From the NCBI GenBank assembly GCA_017390475.1, contig JAFPBO010000018.1, positions 186,001-250,000 of the forward strand: 64,000 nt of DNA. The letters run 5' to 3'. Below, in pieces: positions 54,430-61,519 of this stretch (positions within the stretch are counted from its first letter, which is position 1; every line of letters starts with the position of its first letter). This DNA is from Loktanella sp. Lineage in GTDB: Bacteria; Pseudomonadota; Alphaproteobacteria; Rhodobacterales; Rhodobacteraceae. The notes under the pieces were generated by a model that was given only the letters and a program-made list of their open reading frames with translations, had not been told where the DNA came from and ran no database searches. A program made the position numbers and the translations under genes.

Positions 54430-56514
54430 ATGAAAAGTGCCGCGTTGGAACCAACAAGCGGGCATGCCGTACAGACGGCCTCGCCCAAATTCATGCGGCT
54501 CGGTCTTGATGGGCTGGAGCTGTTTCAAGAAGAAATTGCCGACCTTGAAGCCTTGCTGACTGATGTCGCAGCGCTGAACAATCAGGATATCGCCAAGAAA
54601 TCAACGAAGTTAATCAAACGATTAAGATCGTTCGAACCCTCTGTGACCATGATCGGCCAGATCAAATCCGGCAAAACCACGCTGATCAATGCGATGGTCG
54701 GGCGGCCGGATCTGCTGCCCGCCGATGTGAACCCCTGGACATCGGTTATCACCTCTTTGCATCTCAATGCTGTCCTGCCGGATAACGCGCCAGCAGCGTC
54801 ATTCCAGTTTTTCAACCAGGACGAATGGGATCATCTGGTCGAGAATGGCGGGCGAAGCGGCGAATTATCCGCCCGCGCCGGTGCCGATGCCGAACTGGCG
54901 AAAATCCGCACCCAGATCACCGACATGCGTGACAAGACGAAACGCCGTTTGGGCCGCAAATTCGAACTTTTGCTGGGACAAAAGCATCATTTCGCAGATC
55001 TGAGCGACGATGTGATCCAGCGCTACGTCTGCATGGGCGATGATTTCGACGACCCGGATGCGCCAGATCAGCAGGGCCGTTTTGCCGATATCACCAAATC
55101 TGCCGACATCTTTCTGACCGCAGGCGCGATCCCGATCCCACTGTGCCTGCGCGACACCCCCGGCGTGAACGATACATTCATGATACGCGAACAGATCACG
55201 ATCAACGCGCTGCGGGACAGCCGCATCTGCGTCGTCATTCTGTCGGCGCATCAGGCGCTGAGCGCGATGGACATGAGCCTGATCCGCCTGATCTCGAACG
55301 TCAGATCGCGCGAAGTGGTGATCTTTGTGAACCGCATCGACGAATTGGCCAATCCGGCCGAGCAGGTCCCCGAAATCCGTGCCAGTATCTTGCGGACACT
55401 GATCGACAATAACGGGCCGGAAAACCCGCAGATCATTTTTGGCAGCGCCTATTGGGCCAATCAGGCTTTGGCCGAAACTCTTGACGATATGGTCGCTGAC
55501 AGCGCCGAAGCCATGTTCAACTGGGCAGAGGCGTCGTTAAGCCCGCAAACCGCGGGCATGGATACCAAAGATCTGGTCTGGCACCTGTCGGGCCTGCCAG
55601 AACTGTACAGCGCCCTGTCCGACCGGATCATCGAAGGTCCGGGGGCCGAATTGCTGACAGCGGCGCGCAAAAAGGTGCTGAATATGGTGCGCGGCCTGCG
55701 CGCCTCCACTGCAGTTGTCACGATGCGCCTTGACGGCGACAGCATCGCGGTCATGCCGCATGACCAGCTGTTGCGGCGGCTGGATGATCTCGAAAACCGG
55801 CATATGAAACGCTTGGCCGACGCACTGGATCATGTGTTCCGGCAATTCAGCGCCCGGATTGATCAATCGCATAAGCGGTTTCTGGATCGCGCACTGGAAT
55901 CGCTGCTGCAACATCTGGAAAGCCGGGGCGAAGACGAGGTCTGGCACTACAGCCCCGACGGGCTGCGGATGCTGCTGCGCACCAGCTATCAGGTGATGCG
56001 CCACAATGTCGGCGCGGCCTGCGACCAGATCTTTGCCGGTGCGGCGCAGGATCTGGCCGATACCTATCGCGCGGTGGTCGGTGTCTCTGTCGATAACTTC
56101 AAGGTCACGCCGCCCGCTGCGCCGGAAATTCCGGCTCCGGTGACGCTGGGCCAGACCATCGCGCTGGATCTGCAAACCTCGTGGTGGAAAGGCTGGTGGA
56201 AACGCCGCAAGGGGTTCCGGGCTTTTGCGCGCGACTTCTATGACCTGATCGAGGCAGAAACAGCCCCGATCGTCGCCGAACTGAAAATCCGCCAGGCGGG
56301 CGAAATCCGCGCGATGGCCGAACAGGAACTGCGCGACTTCCTGGACGAACAATGCGCGCTTCTGACTGACATCAGCGAAAAATCCACATTTGATATCAAT
56401 GAGCTGCGCGATATCTTCGGCATCACCGCGCAGCAGGACCGCGCAGAAATCTTTGACTATATCATCGACGAACTGACCACGCAGACCCGTGCTACGACGC
56501 AAGGGGCTGATTGA
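54430..56514 (+). CDS. dynamin-like large GTPase
   Basis: A bacterial dynamin-family protein of 694 residues. GTPase motifs are in order: G1 GQIKSGKT (76-83), G2 Thr in NPWTSV (Thr104), G3 DTPG (242-245) and G4 NRID (301-304). A large insert (about 125-235) separates G2 and G3. The C-terminal half is helical, as expected for a stalk. A Trp/Lys/Arg cluster WWKGWWKRRKGF at 585-596 could insert into membranes like the paddle of bacterial dynamins. I chose ATG 54430 rather than GTG 54418, which abuts AAAGAG. The stop overlaps the next GTPase gene by one base (TGATG). Role unknown. Confidence 0.88.
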   Translation: MKSAALEPTSGHAVQTASPKFMRLGLDGLELFQEEIADLEALLTDVAALNNQDIAKKSTKLIKRLRSFEPSVTMIGQIKSGKTTLINAMVGRPDLLPADVNPWTSVITSLHLNAVLPDNAPAASFQFFNQDEWDHLVENGGRSGELSARAGADAELAKIRTQITDMRDKTKRRLGRKFELLLGQKHHFADLSDDVIQRYVCMGDDFDDPDAPDQQGRFADITKSADIFLTAGAIPIPLCLRDTPGVNDTFMIREQITINALRDSRICVVILSAHQALSAMDMSLIRLISNVRSREVVIFVNRIDELANPAEQVPEIRASILRTLIDNNGPENPQIIFGSAYWANQALAETLDDMVADSAEAMFNWAEASLSPQTAGMDTKDLVWHLSGLPELYSALSDRIIEGPGAELLTAARKKVLNMVRGLRASTAVVTMRLDGDSIAVMPHDQLLRRLDDLENRHMKRLADALDHVFRQFSARIDQSHKRFLDRALESLLQHLESRGEDEVWHYSPDGLRMLLRTSYQVMRHNVGAACDQIFAGAAQDLADTYRAVVGVSVDNFKVTPPAAPEIPAPVTLGQTIALDLQTSWWKGWWKRRKGFRAFARDFYDLIEAETAPIVAELKIRQAGEIRAMAEQELRDFLDEQCALLTDISEKSTFDINELRDIFGITAQQDRAEIFDYIIDELTTQTRATTQGAD

Positions 56515-57344
56515 TGGCCAACATTGCCAAGACAGGGCAAGGCAAGCCCCGGATCGCGCTGATGGGCGAATTCAGCGCTGGGAAAAGCACGTTGTCCAAT
56601 CTGTTGCTGGGCGTCCGGTCTTTGCCGGAACAGGTCACAGCGACCCGGCTGGCACCGGTCTGGATGTCATATGGCAATGCCGCCCCGTTTCGTGTTGATC
56701 TGTCAGGCGCGGTGACCCCGGTCTCGCTGACCGGTTTGGGCGACGTGCCGCTGGCTGACACGCGGATGATCCGCCTGTTTCTGGAATGCGACATTCTGAA
56801 ACGATGCGATCTGATCGACTTTCCCGGCATTTCAGACCCAAACATGCCGGCCGAGGTCTGGGAACGGCTATTGCCAGAGGTGGACGCCGTCATCTGGTGT
56901 ACCCATGCCACCCAAGCCTGGCGGCAATCCGAAGCAGCGGTCTGGGATACGATACCCGATGCCATACGCCGCTTTTCGGTCCTGCTGATCACCCGCTATG
57001 ACAAGCTGATCAACGACAAGGACCGCCGCCGGGTATTGCAGCGCATCGGCCGCGAAACCGACGGACAATTCGCCGCGATCTTTCCGGTCTCGTTGGTGCA
57101 GGCGCTCCAAGCAGGGCCTGATCCAGACAAATTTAATGCCAGCGGTGCCGGACCTTTCGTCAGACATCTGAACACGATGATCGAAATGCTGGCACAATTC
57201 ACCGCGCGCAATGCGCGTCCGCCAGACAATATCGCCGATAACACGGCGATCAATGCCCTGCTGCGCGCGCCGATCACGCCACGCCGCATGCGCCGCGCCG
57301 ACGCTGACGACGACCAAGACGGACCTATGCGCGTGTTATCCTGA
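56514..57344 (+). CDS. small dynamin-like GTPase (GTPase domain only)
   Basis: A 276-residue P-loop GTPase with G1 GEFSAGKS (18-25), G2 Thr in VTATR (Thr43), G3 DFPG (102-105) and G4-like TRYD (160-163). The GEFSAGKST loop and the TAT switch are typical of dynamin-related GTPases. The protein ends soon after the GTPase core with a basic/acidic tail (PRRMRRADADDDQD), so it has no stalk. It may form a heteromer with the large dynamin-like protein, which is translated just before it (TGATG). Confidence 0.87.
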   Translation: MANIAKTGQGKPRIALMGEFSAGKSTLSNLLLGVRSLPEQVTATRLAPVWMSYGNAAPFRVDLSGAVTPVSLTGLGDVPLADTRMIRLFLECDILKRCDLIDFPGISDPNMPAEVWERLLPEVDAVIWCTHATQAWRQSEAAVWDTIPDAIRRFSVLLITRYDKLINDKDRRRVLQRIGRETDGQFAAIFPVSLVQALQAGPDPDKFNASGAGPFVRHLNTMIEMLAQFTARNARPPDNIADNTAINALLRAPITPRRMRRADADDDQDGPMRVLS

Positions 57345-57397
57345 CCGACCACGCGTATCGCCGTTGCCCGGCAATAGCCAAGACAAGAGCAAAGCAG

Positions 57398-57760
57398 ATG
57401 GTTACCGAAACGCTTGACATCTTACATGATCAGTTTCCGGGCTGTCAGACACTGGCATTTGCGGATTTGTCGACGCAGATGGTTCTGGTCACCAATTCCG
57501 GCACGACCGACAGCCGTGAAACCCTTGATGCGCTTTGCGCTGAGGCAGCGCTGGCATTCGGCACCGCCAGCATACCGGCACTGGGCACCTGCGCCACCCA
57601 CACGATCTTTGTTTCCACAGCGGATCAACTGCATATTTACCTGCGCGACACCAAAGAGCCGGGCGACGCCCTGTGCTGCATCTGCCGTCATGACATCGCC
57701 CTTGACCGGTTTGTCATCGCTGCCCGCAGCTGTCTGGAACAGATCAGCCATGGCCTGTGA
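57398..57760 (+). CDS. Roadblock/LC7-like protein
   Basis: A 120-residue soluble protein whose pattern fits a Roadblock/LC7 domain. It has an N-terminal helix (MVTETLDILHDQFPGC), paired strands (TLAFADLSTQMVLVTNSG), a long central helix (RETLDALCAEAALAFG), then two strands (HTIFVSTADQLHIYLR) and a final helix (IALDRFVIAARSCLEQISHGL). Roadblock proteins dimerise and regulate Ras-like GTPases (MglB acts on MglA). Lying after two GTPase genes, it could be their regulator. The fold call is by eye and moderate. Confidence 0.6.
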   Translation: MVTETLDILHDQFPGCQTLAFADLSTQMVLVTNSGTTDSRETLDALCAEAALAFGTASIPALGTCATHTIFVSTADQLHIYLRDTKEPGDALCCICRHDIALDRFVIAARSCLEQISHGL

Positions 57761-57787
57761 CCTGCGCCCCCACAAGGATCGTCCATA

Positions 57788-58558
57788 GTGAGTGATCACA
57801 GCATACTTTCCGCGAAACTCGCGGCACTGACCGCCCGGGACGCCGTGTTTGTTGGTCAGGCGCGGGTCATTTCCGACGCTGGCCAGCCCGCAGCATTGGC
57901 CGCGATCCTGGCCGAGATTGACGCCACCGTGCTGGAACGCCTGCTGGTCTTTGACATCGACGGCGTGATCCTGCGACTTGCCGTATCCGCCCGCCGGTTG
58001 CGCGGCCTGCTGGATGTGAACGGCGCGTGCGATGCGCTGACCGGCAACGTCCTGTCCACCGAGGACCCCGCAATGCTGCAAGCGACCGGGACCTTGCTGA
58101 CCGATCTATGCAACAATGCGCAGCGGATCACGGTCAAAACCGAAGCTGCTGTGCCTTTCGGCAACCCGGCGGAGCTTGGTGTCTCAGCCAGTGTCCTGAC
58201 CGCTCTTTGGCACAAGGGGCAAGTGCTGACACCGCGATCATCGCTGCAAGGGTTTCTGGCGGCGCAGGACGATCTGCTGTCAGACTACCTGTGCATCATC
58301 GACGGCCGTATTGTTGACAGCCAAGGCGATATCACCGCGCTTAATCTGATCTGGCGCGATCAGCTGACGCCATTCCGCACCGCGCAAAAATCAGCCTTCC
58401 CGCGCCGGACGGGTCCAATCCTGATCTGCCTCGACGCAGCGCTTGGCAACGGACGCGCTGCAGGGGTCGCAATGACCGGGGATGAGATCGGCATCTTTTC
58501 CTGTTCCGCACCAAATATCAGCCGCCTTCTGGCAGAATGGCACCGGTTCACGGGTTAG
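57788..58558 (+). CDS. hypothetical protein, last gene of the dynamin-like cluster
   Basis: A 256-residue protein starting 27 bases after the Roadblock-like gene (GTG at 57788). The N-terminal ~100 residues contain strand-turn-strand LLVFDIDGVILRLAVSARRLRGLLDV. The C-terminal part has YLCIIDGRIVDSQGDI and GPILICLDAALGNGRAAGVAMTGDEIGIFSC. The alternating strands might be another Roadblock-like or profilin-like fold, but I cannot assign it. No signal peptide or membrane segment. The tight spacing suggests it belongs to the GTPase cluster. Confidence 0.7.
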   Translation: MSDHSILSAKLAALTARDAVFVGQARVISDAGQPAALAAILAEIDATVLERLLVFDIDGVILRLAVSARRLRGLLDVNGACDALTGNVLSTEDPAMLQATGTLLTDLCNNAQRITVKTEAAVPFGNPAELGVSASVLTALWHKGQVLTPRSSLQGFLAAQDDLLSDYLCIIDGRIVDSQGDITALNLIWRDQLTPFRTAQKSAFPRRTGPILICLDAALGNGRAAGVAMTGDEIGIFSCSAPNISRLLAEWHRFTG

Positions 58559-58646
58559 CAGGCGGCAATATCCCCGGCAGGTTCACAACGATTGGTGATC
58601 GCATTGCAAGCGCTGTAGCCCTTGCCGATCTTCTCCATCTTCATTA

Positions 58647-58664
58647 GTTATGTTATAACATAAC
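58647..58664. promoter_or_regulatory. Zur box
   Basis: GTTATGTTATAACATAAC is a perfect 18-base palindrome ending 15 bases before the start of the COG0523 GTPase. Sequence and placement match alphaproteobacterial Zur operators as I know them (TGTTATAACA core). Zinc-loaded Zur would repress the gene. The palindrome also contains a TATAAC that could be the -10 element. Confidence 0.8.
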
Positions 58665-58679
58665 GAACAGGAGAGAGAC

Positions 58680-59885
58680 ATGCCAGATAAACGCCTTCCA
58701 GTCACCGTCTTGTCGGGTTTCCTCGGGGCCGGGAAAACCACGCTGCTGAATCATGTGCTGAACAACCGCGATGGCCGCCGGGTGGCGGTGATCGTCAATG
58801 ATATGTCCGAGGTGAATATCGACGCCGATCTGGTCCGCGATGGCGCGGCATTGTCCCGTTCCGAGGAAAAGCTGGTCGAGATGACCAATGGCTGCATCTG
58901 CTGCACCCTGCGCGATGACCTGCTGCAAGAGGTGCGGCGGTTGTCCGAGGAAGGCCGGTTCGATTACCTGCTGATCGAATCCACCGGCATTGCCGAACCC
59001 CTGCCGGTTGCTGCCACCTTTGATTTCCGGGACGAGGATGGCGACAGCCTGTCCGATGTCGCGCGGCTCGATACGATGGTGACCGTCGTCGATGCGGTCA
59101 ATCTGCTGAACGATTTCGCCAGCCATGATTTTCTGGCGGATCGTGGCGAAAGTCTGGGGGATGACGACAACCGCACTTTGGTCAATCTGCTGACCGAGCA
59201 GATGGAATTCGCCGATGTCGTGATCCTGAACAAGACCACGGACGCTGGCCCAGACAAGGTTGATGCCGCGCGCAAGATCATCCGCGCGCTGAACCCCGAT
59301 GCAAGGCTGATCGAGACGGATCAGTCCCGCGTTGATGCGGATGCGATTTTTGACACCGGGCTGTTTGATTTCGACAAGGCGCATGAACATCCGTTCTGGG
59401 CCAAGGAACTCTATGGTTTTGCCCATCACACACCGGAAACCGAGGAATACGGGATTTCATCCTTTGTCTACCGCGCCCGCGCGCCGTTTGATCCGGCAAA
59501 GGTCCATGCGGTCCTGACCGGCGATCTGCCCGGTGTGATCCGCGCCAAGGGGCATTTCTGGCTGGCGACGCGGCCCAATTGGGTGGCGGAATACAGCCTT
59601 GCCGGGGCGATTTCATCGGTGACGCCGCTGGGCGGTTGGTGGGCGTCCGTGCCAAAGGACCGCTGGCCGACGCATCCTGATATGCTGGCCGAGGTGGCGG
59701 GCAAATGGGCCGAGCCTTGGGGAGACAGGCGACAGGAATTGGTGTTCATCGGCGCGGATATGGACGAGGCCGCGATCCGGGCAAAGCTCGACGCGGCCTT
59801 GCTGCCCGCGGCTGATTTCACGCCAGAGGCATGGAAAACCTTGCAAGACCCGTTCCCGCAATGGGGCAACAGGCAGGCGGCGTGA
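58680..59885 (+). CDS. zigA: zinc metallochaperone GTPase (COG0523/CobW family, ZigA-like)
   Basis: A G3E GTPase of 401 residues with Walker [33 protein letters not shown], the metal-binding CxCC motif in [13 protein letters not shown], Walker B-type [10 protein letters not shown] and the base-specificity NKTT. The C-terminal CobW-C domain includes [27 protein letters not shown] and HFWLATRP. ZigA-type proteins supply zinc to target enzymes under zinc limitation. GGAGAGAG precedes the ATG, and a Zur box lies just upstream. Monocistronic; a palindromic repeat follows as probable terminator. Confidence 0.93.
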   Translation: MPDKRLPVTVLSGFLGAGKTTLLNHVLNNRDGRRVAVIVNDMSEVNIDADLVRDGAALSRSEEKLVEMTNGCICCTLRDDLLQEVRRLSEEGRFDYLLIESTGIAEPLPVAATFDFRDEDGDSLSDVARLDTMVTVVDAVNLLNDFASHDFLADRGESLGDDDNRTLVNLLTEQMEFADVVILNKTTDAGPDKVDAARKIIRALNPDARLIETDQSRVDADAIFDTGLFDFDKAHEHPFWAKELYGFAHHTPETEEYGISSFVYRARAPFDPAKVHAVLTGDLPGVIRAKGHFWLATRPNWVAEYSLAGAISSVTPLGGWWASVPKDRWPTHPDMLAEVAGKWAEPWGDRRQELVFIGADMDEAAIRAKLDAALLPAADFTPEAWKTLQDPFPQWGNRQAA

Positions 59886-59902
59886 TGGGGTCGTATCATC
59901 TG

Positions 59903-59927
59903 AAACCTTCCCCGCGGGGAAGGTTTT
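59903..59927. repeat. palindromic repeat, copy C; likely terminator of zigA
   Basis: CTGAAA flank, CCTTCCCCGCGGGGAAGG core, then TTTTACGC. It lies 17 bases after the zigA stop. It shares the left flank of copy A and the right flank TTTTACGC of copy B (read on the minus strand). The GC stem and TTTT suit a terminator. Confidence 0.8.
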
Positions 59928-59949
59928 ACGCTCAGCAAGGGCTGGTCTT

Positions 59950-60219
59950 ATGACGGGGCGGCGGAACCTGAAATCTTCCCTGCGGGGAAGGTTTTGCGCG
60001 GACCCGATGCGCGAGTTTGACAGGCTACCGCCCGCGTTACGGCAATGGCTGGCGCAGGCGCATCTGCCGTGGAGCACAAGGTCAGTGCGCAGGATCTGGT
60101 TGCGGCATCACCTCGATACGACAGAAGCGTTAAAATTTCTTGAACGGGCCGAACGCGCAACACTGGCCCGCGACACGGCCAAAATATGGGGTAAGGCGCA
60201 TCCACAGGCCAAGGCCTGA
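59950..60219 (+). CDS. DUF6525-like small protein
   Basis: An 89-residue basic protein. The stretch RNLKSSLRGRF..DPM.EFDRLPPALRQWLAQAHLPWS followed by RIWLRHH resembles a Rhodobacteraceae family I remember as DUF6525; this is recall. Function unknown. The first ~18 codons overlap a diverged copy of the palindromic repeat (59971-59995). The first ATG at 59950 keeps the recalled N-terminal RNL motif; an ATG at 60007 would exclude it. Confidence 0.72.
   Translation: MTGRRNLKSSLRGRFCADPMREFDRLPPALRQWLAQAHLPWSTRSVRRIWLRHHLDTTEALKFLERAERATLARDTAKIWGKAHPQAKA
59971..59995. repeat. palindromic repeat, copy D, inside a reading frame
   Basis: AATCTTCCCTGCGGGGAAGG, with CCTGA before it and TTTTGCGC after, differs from the family core CCTTCCCCGCGGGGAAGG at two positions in the left arm. 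It lies 44 bases after copy C in the same orientation and within codons 8-16 of the DUF6525-like gene. Confidence 0.7.
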
Positions 60220-60252
60220 CTGCGGCAGATCGCGCATGATCGCCGCAGAGCA

Positions 60253-60280
60253 TTGACGAACAAAGCAGGAACACTATTGT
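60253..60280 (+). promoter_or_regulatory. promoter overlapping a LexA-type SOS box
   Basis: GAAC (60258-60261), seven bases, GAAC (60269-60272) matches the alphaproteobacterial LexA consensus GTTC-N7-GTTC read on the other strand. It sits between a -35-like TTGACG (60253-60258) and a -10-like TATTGT (60275-60280), 16 bases apart. LexA binding would block this promoter. The start codon is at 60287, so the leader would be very short. Confidence 0.72.
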
Positions 60281-60286
60281 CATTGC

Positions 60287-61519
60287 ATGGCGAAAATGAC
60301 CTTGCAAGACAAGCTGGCGATCCTGTCGGATGCGGCGAAATATGATGCGTCCTGTGCGTCCTCGGGCGGGGAACGCCGGGATTCGAAGAAGGGTGGCCTT
60401 GGGTCATCGGGCGGGGCGGGCATCTGCCACGCCTATACGCCGGACGGGCGCTGCATATCCTTGCTGAAAATCCTGATGACGAATTTCTGCATTTTCGATT
60501 GTGCCTATTGCATCAATCGTGTGTCGTCGAATGTCGAACGGGCACGATTTTCGGTCGAGGAGGTTGTGACCCTGACGCTGGAATTCTACCGGCGCAATTA
60601 CATCGAAGGGTTATTTTTATCCTCTGGCATCATCAAATCGCCCGATCAGACGATGGGCGATATGGCGCGGATCGCGAAAAGCCTGCGGGTGGATCACGGG
60701 TTTCGGGGGTATATTCATCTGAAAACGATCCCTGATGCCTCGCCCGAGTTGATCAAGGAGGCGGGGCTTTATGCAGATCGTCTGTCGATCAATGTGGAAT
60801 TGCCGCAGGATTCATCCTTGCGCAAATTCGCGCCGGAAAAGCGGCCAGAGACGATCCGCGCGAGCATGGCGCAGGTGAGGTTGGAGGGGGAGGCCGCCAA
60901 GGATAAATCCCATAATGGCAAACGCCCGCCACGCTTTGCGCCTGCGGGGCAGAGCACGCAGATGATTGTCGGCGCGGATGGCACGGATGATGTGACCATC
61001 CTGAACAGCGCGACGCGGCTTTATTCCGGGTATAAATTGCGGCGGGTCTATTATTCGGCGTTTTCGCCGATCCCTGATGCCTCGGCCATGTTGCCGCTGA
61101 TCCAGCCGCCCTTGGTGCGTGAACATCGGCTCTATCAGGCGGATTGGCTGCTGCGGTTCTATGGGTTCACGGCAGAGGAAATTGCGACCGGCACCAATGC
61201 GGGCCATCTGGACCTTGAGCTGGACCCGAAGCTGGCTTGGGCGCTACAGCATCGTGCGCAGTTTCCGGTGAATGTGAACAAGGCGCCCCGCGATATGCTG
61301 CTGCGGGTGCCGGGGTTTGGCACACGGATCGTGGACAGGATCATCGCCGCGCGGCGCAATGGCGCGCTGCGGTATGAAGACTTGATCCGCATGGGCGCGT
61401 TGATGAAAAAGGCGAAGGCCTTTGTTTCGATGCCCGGCTGGACCCCCGCCGCCATGACCGACAGCGTGGATCTGCGCGCGCGGTTTGCACCGCCGCCGCA
61501 GCAATTGCAGTTGATTTGA
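60287..61519 (+). CDS. putative DNA modification/repair radical SAM protein with HhH tail
   Basis: A 410-residue radical SAM enzyme of the 'putative DNA modification/repair' group (TIGR03916). The 4Fe-4S motif CIFDCAYC has Cys68, Cys72 and Cys75. LFLSSGIIKSPDQTMGDM and GYIHLKTIPDASPELI follow. Near the C-terminus NKAPRDMLLRVPGFGTRIVDRIIAARR is a helix-hairpin-helix DNA-binding motif. Reaction unknown. It is coupled to the UdgX-fusion gene (TTG start overlapping its TGA) and preceded by a LexA-type box, both consistent with DNA repair. Confidence 0.9.
   Translation: MAKMTLQDKLAILSDAAKYDASCASSGGERRDSKKGGLGSSGGAGICHAYTPDGRCISLLKILMTNFCIFDCAYCINRVSSNVERARFSVEEVVTLTLEFYRRNYIEGLFLSSGIIKSPDQTMGDMARIAKSLRVDHGFRGYIHLKTIPDASPELIKEAGLYADRLSINVELPQDSSLRKFAPEKRPETIRASMAQVRLEGEAAKDKSHNGKRPPRFAPAGQSTQMIVGADGTDDVTILNSATRLYSGYKLRRVYYSAFSPIPDASAMLPLIQPPLVREHRLYQADWLLRFYGFTAEEIATGTNAGHLDLELDPKLAWALQHRAQFPVNVNKAPRDMLLRVPGFGTRIVDRIIAARRNGALRYEDLIRMGALMKKAKAFVSMPGWTPAAMTDSVDLRARFAPPPQQLQLI

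Noticed and set aside
58555..58644. 29-codon minus-strand frame next to the Zur box as a real gene
   Set aside because: No ribosome binding site and its start is only two bases from the operator; kept as a side note under the Zur finding, not annotated.
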